From positions 1 through 35,081 of the forward strand of contig RFFX01000010.1 of the NCBI GenBank assembly GCA_003696765.1: DNA of 35,081 nt, written 5' to 3'. The translations under genes were made by a program, and so were the position numbers. The notes beneath the pieces are model-generated. The model was given only the letters and a program-made list of their open reading frames with translations, ran no database searches and had not been told where the DNA came from. The DNA is from Zetaproteobacteria bacterium (lineage in GTDB: Bacteria; Pseudomonadota; Zetaproteobacteria; Mariprofundales; J009). Below, one piece after another: positions 1 through 8,647 of the stretch (its first letter is position 1; each line of letters begins with the position of its first letter).

Positions 1-429
1 CCGCGCCCGGCGCGGGGGCGGGATGCGCCGCCCCCCCCTGCTCCAACCGCGGCGACCCCGGCAGAAAGGGATGGTCCCCTCCTGCGACCGTCGGCATGGG
101 TTCTGCTGCGGCCGGGCATCTCGCGGGAACGGCTGCGGCGGCTGGGGGCGAGTCGGGCCGAGCGGAGCATCGACCTGCACGGCATGGGCCGGGCGCAGGC
201 ACTCGATCTGCTGCAGCGGGAGCTGGCCGAAGCCGATCGGTGCCGGATGCGGGTGATCGAGGTGATCCACGGACGCGGGCTCCACTCCGACGGGCGGCCA
301 GTGCTGCGCGAGGCGCTCTACCACTGGCTCTGTGCGGGGCCGATGGGCGTCCGGCTGCTGGCCGCCATCCCCCGCCCGGGCAGCGCCGGCGGCGCCACCC
401 TGCTCCTGCTCAGACGTCGCCGGGGCTGA
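1..429 (+). CDS. Smr domain (small MutS-related) protein, 5' end outside window
   Basis: The frame is open from base 1 and ends at TGA 427-429, so the N-terminus is missing. The visible 142 residues start with a Pro/Ala-rich linker, then a short segment 'LLRPGISRERLRRLG' and a Smr domain: the IDLHGM motif, an Ala/Leu-rich helix, the 'VIEVIHGRGLHSDG' loop and the C-terminal 'LREALYHWL' helix, closing with Arg-rich 'LLLLRRRRG'. The IDLHG and HGRG motifs and the RPG...RRL lead-in are typical of stand-alone Smr proteins (YdaL/SmrA type), which bind or nick nucleic acid; the sequence does not suggest a full MutS2. The last 20 bases overlap the 3' end of truB on the other strand, so the two genes converge with no room for a terminator. 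Function beyond nucleic-acid binding is inference. Confidence 0.85.
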   Translation, partial: PRPARGRDAPPPPAPTAATPAERDGPLLRPSAWVLLRPGISRERLRRLGASRAERSIDLHGMGRAQALDLLQRELAEADRCRMRVIEVIHGRGLHSDGRPVLREALYHWLCAGPMGVRLLAAIPRPGSAGGATLLLLRRRRG

Positions 430-1339
430 TCCCCGTCACGGCCCGGGGCAACACCCGGTCGGGATGCAACACCGGCCACCCCTCCGCCCTCCTGCCCGGG
501 GCGACGCGCGCCGTACCCAGACAGCGCCCTCCGCAACAGACCCGAACCAGCCCTCCGACCGGCAGCCCGGCCAAGGCGATGCGTTGACCCTCGACGAAAC
601 GGGCGGCGTTGCGCCCGTCGAGGAGCACCTCCGGGAGATGGCGCAGCCAGAACTCCACCGGATGGAGCGCCGCCGCGGGATCCCGGCGCAGCTGTTCGAT
701 CCCCACCATCAGCTCGGGCGGCCAACCGCCGGTGGAGAGGCGGCGCAGCGCCGTCACGCAGCCGCCGCAGCCGAGCCGCGCGCCCAGATCCCGGGCCAGC
801 GCCCGCATGTAGGCGCCCTTGCCGCAGCAAACCTCGAGTTCCAGCTCCGGCAGCCGGAGGCGGCGCAGGGTGATCGCGTGGATGACGACCCGCCGGGGAG
901 GCAGCTCCTTCGCACGGCCGGCGCGGGCCAGCGCATGACTGCGCCGGCCGCCCACACGGACGGCGGAGAAATGCGGCGGAATCTGCTCGATGGTGCCGGT
1001 CAGCGCCTCGATCGCGCCGGCGATCGCCGCCTCGTCTAGGCTGCGCCAGCGGTCGCTGCGCAGGATCACCTCCCCCTCGGCGTCCAGGGTGGTGGTCTGG
1101 AAGGAGAGATCGACGGTGAGACGGTAGCGCTTGTCCGCCTCGAGGCCGAGAGAGGCGAAGCGGGTGGCCGCGCCGAGCAGCACCGGCAACATGCCGCCGG
1201 CCAGCGGATCGAGGGTGCCGGTATGACCGGCCTTGGGCGGAGGCCCGCCGTCGCGGAAGCAGCGCGCCACCTCGTCCACCGCCCGGCGCGAACTCCACCC
1301 CACCGGTTTATCGAGGAAGACGACCCCGCAGCAGGCCAC
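410..1339 (-). CDS. truB: tRNA pseudouridine-55 synthase TruB
   Basis: Isomerises U55 in the T-loop of tRNAs. The protein opens with 'VVFLDKPVGWSS' (the conserved DKPxGxxS motif) and carries the catalytic Asp at about residue 44 in 'GHTGTLDPLAGG'; further TruB features are 'KRYRLTVDL', 'IPPHFSAVRVGG' (QxPPxxSAxKxxG motif) and 'YMRALARDLG', followed by a C-terminal PUA-like region. I chose the GTG at 1337-1339, directly before the conserved N-terminus and 14 bases after the upstream nrnA-like stop, giving 309 residues, which is a normal TruB length; a longer frame runs upstream but lies within nrnA. No strong ribosome-binding site is visible, so translation may be coupled to nrnA. Last gene of the rimP-nusA-infB operon; its 3' end overlaps the Smr gene. 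Confidence 0.95.
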   Translation of the reverse strand: MACCGVVFLDKPVGWSSRRAVDEVARCFRDGGPPPKAGHTGTLDPLAGGMLPVLLGAATRFASLGLEADKRYRLTVDLSFQTTTLDAEGEVILRSDRWRSLDEAAIAGAIEALTGTIEQIPPHFSAVRVGGRRSHALARAGRAKELPPRRVVIHAITLRRLRLPELELEVCCGKGAYMRALARDLGARLGCGGCVTALRRLSTGGWPPELMVGIEQLRRDPAAALHPVEFWLRHLPEVLLDGRNAARFVEGQRIALAGLPVGGLVRVCCGGRCLGTARVAPGRRAEGWPVLHPDRVLPRAVTGISPGDV

Positions 1340-1353
1340 GGCAGCGAAACGGC

Positions 1354-2331
1354 TCAGCCGGCGAGCAGCGGTGTCAGACGGGCGCGCACCCGGGCGGTGA
1401 CCTCCTCGAGCGTGCCGACACACAGACAGCCGGCGGCATCGGGATGGCCGCCCCCGCCCATGGCGGCGGCCAGCTCTCCCACCTGCACCCGGCCGCGCGA
1501 ACGGAAGCTCACCTTCCAGTCATCGCCGCCACTGCCGTGCGGCCGGATCATCACCGCCACCTCCACCCCCTCCACCGAGGCGGCGAGGTCGATCAACCCC
1601 TCGGTATCCTCGACGTCGGCGCCGGTGCGCCGGTAGGCCTCGCGCGTCACCACCAGCCAGGCGGAACGGCCCTCGTGCTCGTAGCGGAGGGTGGCCAGCA
1701 CCTCGGTGAGCAGCCGCATGCGCGCGCGGCTGTTGCTGGCGTAGACCGCCGAGGCCACCCGGGCGGGATCGACCCCGGCCTCGACCAGCTCCGCCGCCAG
1801 CCGATGGATCGCGGCGGTCACCCCGCGGTAGCGGAAACTGCCGGTATCGGTGACCAGGGCCACGTAGACCGCCTCGGCGATCTCGCGCGTCACCGCCCCG
1901 CCGTCGGCGGCGATGAGCCCGTGGACCATCACCCCGGTGGCGCAGTAGTCGGAATCGACGAAGTTGAGATCACCGAAACGCTTGTTGCTCCGATGGTGGT
2001 CGATGTTGATCAGCGTGCGTCCGGCAAAAAAGCGCTCAGGCTGCGCCAGCCGACCGCGGGCGCCGCAGTCGAGGCTGATGATGGTGTCGAAGCCGGGATC
2101 GTCCCACGGCCCGCACCCCACCGCCTCGCTACCGGCGAGAAAGCGGTAGATGCGCGGCACCGGATCGATGCAGTGGGCCGCCACCCGCGCGCCGCGCCGC
2201 CTGAGATGGTGCCACAGCGCCAGCATCGAACCGATGCCGTCGCCGTCGGGATTCTGATGGGTGGTCAGCAACACCCCGCGCGCCCGTTCCAGCCGCTCAA
2301 GCAGCGGGCGCCACTCCTCAGCCGTGATCAT
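1354..2331 (-). CDS. nrnA: DHH-DHHA1 phosphoesterase, NrnA-like oligoribonuclease / pAp phosphatase
   Basis: 325 residues. DHH domain: 'TTHQNPDGDGIGS' with H25, D29 and D31 as metal ligands, 'IISLDCGARGRL', and the family-naming 'INIDHHRSN' motif; then 'YVALVTDTGSFRY'. The C-terminal DHHA1 domain ends with the glycine motif 'GGGGHPDAAGC'. This domain order and length fit NrnA, which degrades short oligoribonucleotides and dephosphorylates pAp; the exact substrate here is inferred. The ATG lies inside the end of rbfA (14-base overlap) and the gene is followed closely by truB, so it is translated from the same mRNA. A DHH gene between rbfA and truB is a known arrangement in several bacterial phyla but not in E. 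coli. Confidence 0.9.
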   Translation of the reverse strand: MITAEEWRPLLERLERARGVLLTTHQNPDGDGIGSMLALWHHLRRRGARVAAHCIDPVPRIYRFLAGSEAVGCGPWDDPGFDTIISLDCGARGRLAQPERFFAGRTLINIDHHRSNKRFGDLNFVDSDYCATGVMVHGLIAADGGAVTREIAEAVYVALVTDTGSFRYRGVTAAIHRLAAELVEAGVDPARVASAVYASNSRARMRLLTEVLATLRYEHEGRSAWLVVTREAYRRTGADVEDTEGLIDLAASVEGVEVAVMIRPHGSGGDDWKVSFRSRGRVQVGELAAAMGGGGHPDAAGCLCVGTLEEVTARVRARLTPLLAG

Positions 2332-2674
2332 CCGCCCCCCCCATTCGATCGAGCAGGCCGATCATCCGCTCCCCCTCCTCGAAGGCGCGATCCCAATGGA
2401 AGCGCAGCTCGGGGATCCGCCGCCGGCGCAGACTCCTGCCCAGGGCGTGGCGGAAGTAGCCGGCGAGCCGCTGCAGCCCAGCCGTCACCGCCCCCCCGTC
2501 GTCCGCCAGCATGGAGTGGACCCAGACATGCACCGCCTCGTTGCCACGGCCGAGCTCGATGCGGGTGATGCTCACCCCCTGCAGCCGCGGATCGTGCACC
2601 TCGCGCCCGAGCAGCAGGGCGAGGTGGCGCTGCAGATCGGCGCGGAACCGCTCCCGACCAGTCTTTGGGTTCAT
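2318..2674 (-). CDS. rbfA: 30S ribosome-binding factor RbfA
   Basis: 118 residues with the RbfA KH-like fold pattern: N-terminal helix 'RERFRADLQRHLALLLGRE', then 'VHDPRLQGVSITRIELGRG' (conserved DPRL...VSIT), 'AVHVWVHSML' strand and 'ELRFHWDRAFEEGERMIGLLDRM' C-terminal helix (conserved LxFxxDxxxExGxRIxxLL). It assists maturation of the 5' end of 16S rRNA during cold adaptation and 30S assembly. The frame is open further upstream but ATG 2672-2674 fits the usual start and has GGGGAC a few bases before it. It sits directly after infB, with which it is normally co-transcribed, and overlaps the start of the DHH gene. Confidence 0.93.
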   Translation of the reverse strand: MNPKTGRERFRADLQRHLALLLGREVHDPRLQGVSITRIELGRGNEAVHVWVHSMLADDGGAVTAGLQRLAGYFRHALGRSLRRRRIPELRFHWDRAFEEGERMIGLLDRMGGADDHG

Positions 2675-2680
2675 GCGTCC

Positions 2681-2695
2681 CCGGGCAACGCCCGG
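2681..2695 (-). other. short GC hairpin just upstream of rbfA
   Basis: Perfect 6-bp inverted repeat CCGGGC / GCCCGG around a 3-base loop, ending 6 bases upstream of the rbfA start in the 82-base infB-rbfA gap. There is no T tract, so it is unlikely to be an intrinsic terminator; it could tune access to the rbfA ribosome-binding site or mark an mRNA processing point. In DNA this GC-rich, such hairpins also occur by chance. Confidence 0.35.
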
Positions 2696-2756
2696 CAGGA
2701 TCTCCGACCCGCGGAGCCTGCCGGCCCCCCAGGCCGACAACGGCAGGCCGCGCCCA

Positions 2757-5582
2757 TCAAAGCGTGGCCGCCACCTCCTCGATCTCGAAGAACTCGAGCT
2801 GATCGCCCACCTTGACGTCGTTGAACCGTTCGATGCCGATGCCGCATTCGTAGCCGGCGCGCACCTCGCGCACATCCTCCTTGAAGCGGCGCAGCGAGGC
2901 CAGCGCGCCGGTGTAGACCACCACCCCCTCGCGCAACACCCGCACCCTGGCCTTGCGGTGCACCACGCCGTCGACGACATAGCAGCCGGCCACCGTCCCC
3001 ACCTTGGGCACGTTGAAGACGGCACGCACCTCGGCGGTTCCGATCGTGTGCTCCACCTCCTCCGGGGCGAGCTTGCCGGCCATCGCCTGCCGCATCTCGT
3101 CGATGGCGTCGTAGATCACGGTGTAGAAGCGGATATCGACCCCCTCCGCCTCCGCCATCCGCTTGGCCTTGACGTCGGGGCGCACGTTGAAACCGATCAC
3201 GATGGCGCCGGCGGCGGAGGCGAGCATCACGTCCGACTCCTTGATACCGCCGATCGCCTTGCGGATCACCTTGACCTTCACCTCGTCGGTCCCCAGCTTG
3301 GTCAACGCCTCGGCCAGCGCCTCCACCGATCCGCTGACGTCGCCCTTGATCAGGATCGGCACCTCGATCGCCGTCTCGCCCCTGGCGGCGGCGAAGAGCG
3401 CATTCATGTCGCGCACCCCCTCGGCCGCCCCCTTCCTGGTCAGCGGGGCGTGCAGCTTCCGCTGCTGCTCCTCGCGGTACCGCACCAGCTCGCGCGCCTT
3501 CTTCTCGCTCTCCACCGCGATGATCTCGCTGCCCGCCTCGGGCACCGCCTCCAGGCCGAGCAACTCGAAGGGGACCGACGGCCCGGCGGTGCGATGCTGC
3601 ACCGAGTTCTCGTCGATGATCGCCCGGATGCGCCCCATGACACAGCCGACCACCACGATATCGCCCTTCTTGAAGGTTCCGTTCTGCACCAGCACCGTGG
3701 CCACCGGCCCCCGTCCCTTATCGAGGCGGGACTCGATGACGAAGCCGCGCGCACGCGCCTTGGGACTGGCCTTGAGCTCCAGCAACTCGGTCTGGAGCGC
3801 CAGCATCTCCAGCAGCTCGTCCAGCCCTTCGCCGGTACGGGCGGAGACCGGAACGAAGATGGTGTCGCCGCCCCAATCCTCCGGCACCACGCCGTGTTCG
3901 GAGAGCTGCCGCTTGACCCGCTCGACGTCGGCCCCCTCCTTGTCGATCTTGTTGACCGCCACGATGACCGGAACCCCGGCGGCGCGGGCGTGGTCGAGCG
4001 CCTCCACCGTCTGCGGCTTGACACCGTCGTCGGCGGCGACGACCAGCACCGCGACATCGGTCAGCTCGGCGCCGCGCGCCCGCAGCGTGGTGAAGGCCTC
4101 ATGGCCCGGTGTATCGACGAAGACCACCCGGTCGCCGCTCTCCAGCTTGACCATGTAGGCGCCGATGTGCTGGGTGATGCCGCCGGCCTCCCCCTCGGCG
4201 ACGTTGGCCTTGCGCAGCGCGTCGAGGATCGAGGTCTTGCCGTGGTCGACGTGGCCCATCACCACCACCACCGGCGGACGGGGCTCGAGATCGCGCTCGT
4301 CGACCTCCTCCTCCTCGATGGAGAGCGACTGCTCGACCGCCGCCTCGTTGATCACCCTCGGGCGGTGGCCGACCTCCTCCACCACCAGCTGGGCGGTCTC
4401 GGCGTCGATCGCCTCGTTGGCGGTGACACTCACCCCCATGCTGAAGAGGATCTTGACCACCTCCCCCACCTTGACCGCCATCTTCGCCGCCAGGTCCGAG
4501 ACCAGCATCGGATCGTAGATCTCGACATCGCGCACGACGAAGGCGTCGTCATCCTTGGTGATCCGCTTGCCGCGGCGTGGGCCGCCCCGGGCAAGGCGGG
4601 CCATCCGCTCTTCCTGCTCCTCGGTGAGCAGTTGGTGACGCTTGGCGGCGTAGTCGCGCCGGGCGGCCTTCTCCGCCGGCGAGAGCCGACGGCGACCGAG
4701 CGGCTGCGGACCGCGCCCTCCCTTCTTGCGCCCGCCGCCGCCGGGGGCGGGGGCGATCTCGCCGGCCACCGCCACCGAAGGGGCGCGCCGGATGGCGGGT
4801 CGCCCCTCCGCCTGCCGCTGCCTGCGCTGCGCCGCCCGCTCCTCGCCGATCCGCGCCTCGATCTCCCGCAACGACGAGCGCGGCGCCTTGGCCGCGGCGA
4901 TCTGCGCCGGACTCAACCCCCCCTTGCGGATCGTGGTGCGCGGACCGCGGCCGCCGGCCGCGCTCCCCTGTCGCCCCGCGCGACCGGCGGCACCATCCCC
5001 GTCCGGGGCCGCCGCCCGCCGCGCCTCTTCACGCCGACGGCGCAGCTCCCGCGCCTGGGCGCTCTTCCGCTGCCGCTCGCGCGCCTCCTGCTCGGCCTGC
5101 GCCCGCAGCCGGCTGCGGGCGGCCTCCACCGGCGATAGGGACTCCCCGGTGGAGGATGCAGGCCGGGCGGCGGGGGCCTTCCGCTGCGCCGCCTCACCGC
5201 CGGCCGGTTGCGACTGCGACGAAGTGGAGGGGGCTGCCGCCCCTCCCGCTTCCTGGGCCTTGGCCGGTGCCTGCAACACCGGCCGGCCCCGTCGCCGACG
5301 GCGCACCTCCACGGTGACGGTGTGCTCGCCCCGCTCCCCGCCCCGGCCGGCGGCGACCGTCACCGGCCGCTTGAGGGTGAGGGTGCCCCTCTTGCCGGCG
5401 GCGCGCCCACCGCCCTCCTTCCGTCCGGCGGCCACCACCTGCTCGATCTTGCGCCGATCTTCGCTGCCCAGCAGGCCGGCGGGGCCGGAGACCGCGATGC
5501 GGCACTGTCGGGCCGCCCGCAGGATCTCCGCCACATCCACCTTCAGCGCTTTCGCCAACTCAATCACCCGAATATCGGCCAT
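2757..5582 (-). CDS. infB: Translation initiation factor IF-2
   Basis: 941 residues from ATG 5580-5582 ([13 protein letters not shown], the usual IF2_N start); a TTG three codons earlier is a less likely start. The N-terminal IF2_N domain is followed by a long low-complexity Ala/Arg/Glu linker with a basic coiled-coil-like stretch, then a second IF2_N-type segment (about 320-400), and the GTPase domain: G1 'GHVDHGKTS' near residue 441, G3 'DTPGHEAF' near 490, G4 'NKID' near 543. The remainder forms the beta-barrel, IF2 core and C2 fMet-tRNA-binding domains, ending '[13 protein letters not shown]'. It delivers initiator tRNA to the 30S subunit. Lies between ylxR and rbfA in the classical nusA-infB order. 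Length is typical for a proteobacterial IF-2 with extended N-terminus. Confidence 0.97.
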   Translation of the reverse strand: MADIRVIELAKALKVDVAEILRAARQCRIAVSGPAGLLGSEDRRKIEQVVAAGRKEGGGRAAGKRGTLTLKRPVTVAAGRGGERGEHTVTVEVRRRRRGRPVLQAPAKAQEAGGAAAPSTSSQSQPAGGEAAQRKAPAARPASSTGESLSPVEAARSRLRAQAEQEARERQRKSAQARELRRRREEARRAAAPDGDGAAGRAGRQGSAAGGRGPRTTIRKGGLSPAQIAAAKAPRSSLREIEARIGEERAAQRRQRQAEGRPAIRRAPSVAVAGEIAPAPGGGGRKKGGRGPQPLGRRRLSPAEKAARRDYAAKRHQLLTEEQEERMARLARGGPRRGKRITKDDDAFVVRDVEIYDPMLVSDLAAKMAVKVGEVVKILFSMGVSVTANEAIDAETAQLVVEEVGHRPRVINEAAVEQSLSIEEEEVDERDLEPRPPVVVVMGHVDHGKTSILDALRKANVAEGEAGGITQHIGAYMVKLESGDRVVFVDTPGHEAFTTLRARGAELTDVAVLVVAADDGVKPQTVEALDHARAAGVPVIVAVNKIDKEGADVERVKRQLSEHGVVPEDWGGDTIFVPVSARTGEGLDELLEMLALQTELLELKASPKARARGFVIESRLDKGRGPVATVLVQNGTFKKGDIVVVGCVMGRIRAIIDENSVQHRTAGPSVPFELLGLEAVPEAGSEIIAVESEKKARELVRYREEQQRKLHAPLTRKGAAEGVRDMNALFAAARGETAIEVPILIKGDVSGSVEALAEALTKLGTDEVKVKVIRKAIGGIKESDVMLASAAGAIVIGFNVRPDVKAKRMAEAEGVDIRFYTVIYDAIDEMRQAMAGKLAPEEVEHTIGTAEVRAVFNVPKVGTVAGCYVVDGVVHRKARVRVLREGVVVYTGALASLRRFKEDVREVRAGYECGIGIERFNDVKVGDQLEFFEIEEVAATL

Positions 5583-5615
5583 AATCCCCAATCCAATCGC
5601 GACATGCCGTCGCCG

Positions 5616-6302
5616 TTATCGATGCCGGTTTCTTGCGAGACCGGCATCGCGGCCATGAATGGCCGCTCCCTCCTCCAGTGTCTCCTGCCAACGCAGCACA
5701 CGCTCCAAGCGATCGACCAGCCCGTCCCGGCGCCAACCGACCACAGCAAGCCGCTCACGGCCGAAGAGTGCACCCAGCTCCCGCACCGACGACGCCCGCA
5801 CCAGCCGACTGCCCGGCTGACGCTCCCGCTGGCTCCGCAGCGCAGCTTCGACCCGGCGCGCCAGCCCCTCGGAAGCGTCACACGCCAGCAACAACAGCAG
5901 CGGCGCCGGGCCGTGCAGCGCCTCCATCACCGCATCACGCCCCGGTAGCGCCCGACCCCGCAGCCGCTGCATCGATGCGAGGGCGTAGCGCTGCAGCACA
6001 CTCCGGATCCGGTCGAGCAGCCGCGTGCGATCCTCGCCGGGGAAGCAGCGGCGCGCCACCCGTGCACTCAGCCGCGCAAGACACTCCGGCTGGAGACAGA
6101 GATAGTGGCCGCGCCGCTGCGCCCGCTGGTGCAAGTCGGGCCACCACACCCCCTCGTCGTCGCACACAAGCCTGAGCAGCCGCTGCTTCTCCATGCGGCG
6201 GCGACAGACAAGGCAGCTTCGCTGCGGCCCGCCCTCGCCCGCCCCACGACGCGCGCGGCACCCCGACGAAGGCCCCTCCCGCCGCTCAGCCCCCCTCCTC
6301 AT
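5616..6302 (-). CDS. ylxR: YlxR (DUF448) protein fused to an L7Ae/YlxQ-like RNA-binding domain
   Basis: 228 residues. After a basic N-terminal stretch, residues about 26-100 form the YlxR/DUF448 domain ('PQRSCLVCRRR', 'LLRLVCDDEG', 'GRGHYLC'-type motif seen as 'RRGHYLCLQPECL'). Residues about 108-210 look like an L7Ae/YlxQ domain: 'RGRALPGRDAVMEAL', 'PLLLLLACDASEGLARRV', 'SVRELGALFGRERLAVVGW'. In Firmicutes ylxR and ylxQ are separate neighbours in this same operon, and fused forms are known in Alphaproteobacteria, so the fusion fits. Likely an RNA-binding accessory of transcription or ribosome assembly. The start ATG overlaps the nusA 3' end by 17 bases. The last 16 or so residues ('GAAIHGRDAGLARNRHR') are encoded by a copy of the dispersed intergenic repeat. 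Confidence 0.88.
   Translation of the reverse strand: MRRGAERREGPSSGCRARRGAGEGGPQRSCLVCRRRMEKQRLLRLVCDDEGVWWPDLHQRAQRRGHYLCLQPECLARLSARVARRCFPGEDRTRLLDRIRSVLQRYALASMQRLRGRALPGRDAVMEALHGPAPLLLLLACDASEGLARRVEAALRSQRERQPGSRLVRASSVRELGALFGRERLAVVGWRRDGLVDRLERVLRWQETLEEGAAIHGRDAGLARNRHR
5621..5666 (-). repeat. Partial copy C of dispersed hairpin repeat, inside ylxR 3' end
   Basis: Two adjacent perfect inverted repeats. Arms GATGCCGGT / ACCGGCATC (5621-5629 and 5640-5648) flank the loop TTCTTGCGAG; arms GCGGCCAT / ATGGCCGC (5649-5656 and 5659-5666) flank GA. Read on the minus strand the order (GCGGCC hairpin, then GATGCCGG hairpin) matches the end of the copy at 21137-21175, and the TTGCGAG loop recurs at 10899-10905. 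It covers the last 16 codons of ylxR and its stop, so it has become coding. Confidence 0.6.
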
Positions 6303-7770
6303 CGAACCAGCCGCACGCCTCCCGGGCGCCGATGATCAGCTTCTCCGCCTCCTCGACCGGCAGCCCCTCGATCACCTCCAGATCGTCGAGGCCGGCATCG
6401 GCCAGCCGATCGAGCGAGGTGATGCCGAGGACCACAAGCTGAGCGGCGATCTCCTCACGCAACGGCGGAAATCCGGTCAACGGCCGCTCCCCCGCCTCCT
6501 CAGCGGCGGCGGCGGCCTGATCGAGCAGCGCCTCACGGGCGCGCCGCTTGAGCTCCTGCGCCATCTCCGTGTCGATTCCCTCGATGGCGGTCAACTCCTC
6601 GTCGGCGCAGAAGGCGATCTCATCCAGCCCGGCGAAGCCCTCCTCCACCAGCATCATGGCGAAGTCGACCTCGATATCCAACCCGTTGACGAAGGTGGAG
6701 AGCAATGCCTCGGTCTCCTCCGCCCGCTTGCGCGCCTGGTCACCGGTGGTCATCAGCTCGATCTCCCAACCGGTCAACTCGGAGGCGAGGCGGACGTTCT
6801 GCCCGCGCCGGCCGATGGCCAGCGCCAGGTTCTCCTCGGTCACCGCCACCTCGATGGTGTTGCGTTCCTCGTCCACCAGCACCCGCTCCACCTCGGCCGG
6901 CGCCAAGGCGTTGATGACGAAGGCGACGATGTCGTCGGTGCACTCGATGATATCCATCCGCTCGCCATGGAGCTCGTTGACCACCGCCTGCACCCGGGCG
7001 CCCCGCATGCCGACACAGGCGCCTACCGGATCGATCGCCGGATCGCTGCTGGAGACGGCCAGCTTGCTGCGCGATCCGGGGTCGCGGGCGATCGCCTCGA
7101 TGGTGACGATCCCCTCCTGGATCTCCGGCACCTCCTGCTCGAACAGCTTGAGCACCATGCCGGCGTCGGCGCGCGAGAGGAAGATCAGCGGCCCTTTGGA
7201 CTGGTCGCGCACCTCGCGCAGGTAGGCGCGGATACGGTCACCCTGGCGCCACGATTCGCGCGGGAGCTGATCCTCGCGGTACATCACCCCCTCGCCGTGG
7301 CCCAGATCGACATAGACGTTGCCGCGCTCCACCCGCTTGACGATGCCGGTGATCAGCTCGCCGACACGGGGGGCATACTCCTCGACCACCCGCATCCGCT
7401 CGGCCTCGCGCAGCTTCTGGTTGATCACCTGTTTGGCCGCCTGGGCCGCCACCCGCCCCATGGTGATCGGAGGCAGCGGGGTGCGCAGCTGCATGCCGAC
7501 CTCGACCTCGGCATCGCCCCCCAACTCGGCGGCCGCCTCGTCGGGGGTGAGCTCGTTTTCCGGATCCTCCACCGACTCCACCACCGTCCGCACGTGGAAG
7601 AGGAAGATCTCCCCGTTGCTGCGGTCGATGACCGCCTCGACCTCCTTGTTGCCGTAGCTCTTGCGCGCGGAGGTGCGCAGGGCCTGCTCCATCGCCTCGA
7701 AGACCAGCTCCCGGTCGACCATCTTCTCCCGCGCCACCGCATCGGCGACATGCAACATCTCTACACCCAT
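6286..7770 (-). CDS. nusA: Transcription termination/antitermination factor NusA
   Basis: 494 residues. N-terminal RNA-polymerase-binding domain (about 1-130; 'ALRTSARKSYG', 'MGRVAAQAAKQVINQKLREAE'), S1 domain (about 135-200; 'GIVKRVERGNVYVDLG'), KH1/KH2 (about 205-345; 'DPVGACVGMRGARVQAVVNEL', 'LAIGRRGQNVRLASELTGW') and two C-terminal acidic helix-hairpin-helix repeats (about 365-490; 'AIEGIDTEMAQELKRRAREAL' and 'VIEGLPVEEAEKLIIGAREA') like those of E. coli NusA that bind the RNAP alpha C-terminal domain. ATG 7768-7770 is used here; the in-frame ATG at 7756-7758 is better placed behind AGTAGGA and may be the true start. The 129-base gap upstream is filled by repeat copy A. The stop overlaps ylxR. 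Confidence 0.96.
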   Translation of the reverse strand: MGVEMLHVADAVAREKMVDRELVFEAMEQALRTSARKSYGNKEVEAVIDRSNGEIFLFHVRTVVESVEDPENELTPDEAAAELGGDAEVEVGMQLRTPLPPITMGRVAAQAAKQVINQKLREAERMRVVEEYAPRVGELITGIVKRVERGNVYVDLGHGEGVMYREDQLPRESWRQGDRIRAYLREVRDQSKGPLIFLSRADAGMVLKLFEQEVPEIQEGIVTIEAIARDPGSRSKLAVSSSDPAIDPVGACVGMRGARVQAVVNELHGERMDIIECTDDIVAFVINALAPAEVERVLVDEERNTIEVAVTEENLALAIGRRGQNVRLASELTGWEIELMTTGDQARKRAEETEALLSTFVNGLDIEVDFAMMLVEEGFAGLDEIAFCADEELTAIEGIDTEMAQELKRRAREALLDQAAAAAEEAGERPLTGFPPLREEIAAQLVVLGITSLDRLADAGLDDLEVIEGLPVEEAEKLIIGAREACGWFDEEGG

Positions 7771-7780
7771 CCTACTGTAT

Positions 7781-7888
7781 CAGACCGCAAGGGCTCCCCT
7801 CCATGGACCCCTTGCCCGAACCGCTCCCCGCACATCGGCCCGCCGCATGCGTCGGCAACCGATCCACGCGGCCCTCCTGGCCGCGGAT
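7781..7888 (+). repeat. Copy A of dispersed hairpin repeat (rimP-nusA gap)
   Basis: Begins CAGACCGCAAGGG, has the core TCCATGGA between CAAGGG and CCCTTG arms, then a GCATGCG segment and ends with GCGGCCCTCCTGGCCGCGGA (7868-7887). The core, the GCATGCG segment and the terminal GCGGCC..TCCTGGCCGCGGAT block appear in the same order in the copy at 21027-21175, and the first and last blocks also in the copy at 27281-27418. It occupies nearly the whole rimP-nusA gap, so it is transcribed within the operon mRNA (antisense to this orientation). Confidence 0.7.
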
Positions 7889-7899
7889 AGCGCCCTTCC

Positions 7900-8454
7900 T
7901 TATTCCACCGCCCCGCTCCTGCGGCGGCCGCGGCGTGGCCGCCGCTCCACCGCCCGCACCACGCGGACCGCATCCTCGAGCGCGACGACCACTTCCCGCT
8001 CGTCCGCACCCCGACCGCCCGCCTCGACCACGGCCAGATGGAGCGCCCCCTCGCGCAGCCCGAGGTTGCGCCCCTCGATCCGCCGCCCGTCCCGGGTCAC
8101 CACCGCCAGCCACGCCCCGGCGTAGCGGGAGAAGTCGGCAGGCGTGGTCAACGGCCAATCCAGCCCGGGCGACGTCACCTCCAGCCGGTAGGGTCCGTCG
8201 AACGGATCCTCCACATCGAGCAGCAGCGACAGCGCCCGGCTGATCCGCTCCAGCTCGTCGGTCGTCACCCCGCCGGCACGGTCGACCACGATCCGGACCC
8301 GCCCCGAACGGCGGCCGCCGTGAAGCTGGACCGCCAGCAACTCGACACCGACCTCGGCCGCCACCGGCCGCACCAGCTGCGCGATCCGTTCCTCCAACCG
8401 CTCGCAATCCACCGCTTGCGCCAAACCGTGATCGCAACGCACAGAGCCCTCCAT
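7900..8454 (-). CDS. rimP: Ribosome maturation factor RimP
   Basis: Starts at ATG 8452-8454 (MEGSVRCDHG), about 184 residues; a GTG 33 codons upstream keeps the frame open but would place coding sequence across a terminator-like hairpin, so I reject it. RimP features: 'LVRPVAAEVGVELLAVQLHGG', 'RVRIVVDRAGGVTTDELERISRALSLLLD', the hallmark 'YRLEVTSPGLDWPLTTPADFSRYAG' (EVSSPGxDRPL motif) and the C-terminal SH3-like barrel 'GRNLGLREGALHLAV'. The Arg-rich tail 'VERRPRRGRRRSGAVE' is a lineage-specific extension. Needed for 30S subunit assembly. First gene of the nusA-infB operon, as in most bacteria. Confidence 0.93.
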   Translation of the reverse strand: MEGSVRCDHGLAQAVDCERLEERIAQLVRPVAAEVGVELLAVQLHGGRRSGRVRIVVDRAGGVTTDELERISRALSLLLDVEDPFDGPYRLEVTSPGLDWPLTTPADFSRYAGAWLAVVTRDGRRIEGRNLGLREGALHLAVVEAGGRGADEREVVVALEDAVRVVRAVERRPRRGRRRSGAVE

Positions 8455-8509
8455 GACCGGGGCGCCGACCTCGCGAAGGCGACACACCGCCGAGCCGTCA
8501 CCCACCAAC

Positions 8510-8535
8510 AAAAAAAGCGAGCCGAGGCTCACTTT
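8510..8535 (-). terminator. Intrinsic terminator / attenuator in the rimP-nusA leader
   Basis: On the minus strand the RNA would form a 10-bp stem AAAGUGAGCC / GGCUCGCUUU (one U-G wobble) with a 2-base loop, followed by a run of seven U (8516-8510). This is a clear rho-independent terminator, 56 bases before the rimP ATG. It is downstream of the promoter-like sequence at 8648-8675, so it is more likely a leader attenuator for the nusA operon than a simple terminator of the upstream transglycosylase gene, though it may serve both. E. coli controls its metY-rimP-nusA operon through leader terminators as well. Confidence 0.75.
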
Positions 8536-8647
8536 CCGACGAAGCACAACCACCGATCACGACGGCTTCGCACGCCTCCCGCCGCGGCCGGCACCGGCGA
8601 TCAGGCCGGGCCGAAGCGAAGCAAGCCCTTCGACGACGGGGGCGCGA

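Noticed and set aside
1-429. MutS2 C-terminus
   Set aside because: The lead-in RPG...RRL segment before the Smr domain fits stand-alone Smr proteins better, though the 5' end is not in the window so MutS2 cannot be fully excluded.
2511-5138. 875-residue plus-strand frame opposite infB
   Set aside because: Antisense shadow: His/Asp/Leu-rich with no domain, while the minus strand encodes complete IF-2.
8455-8553. GTG start giving RimP 33 extra residues
   Set aside because: It would place the intrinsic terminator hairpin inside the coding sequence, and RimP proteins do not carry this extension.
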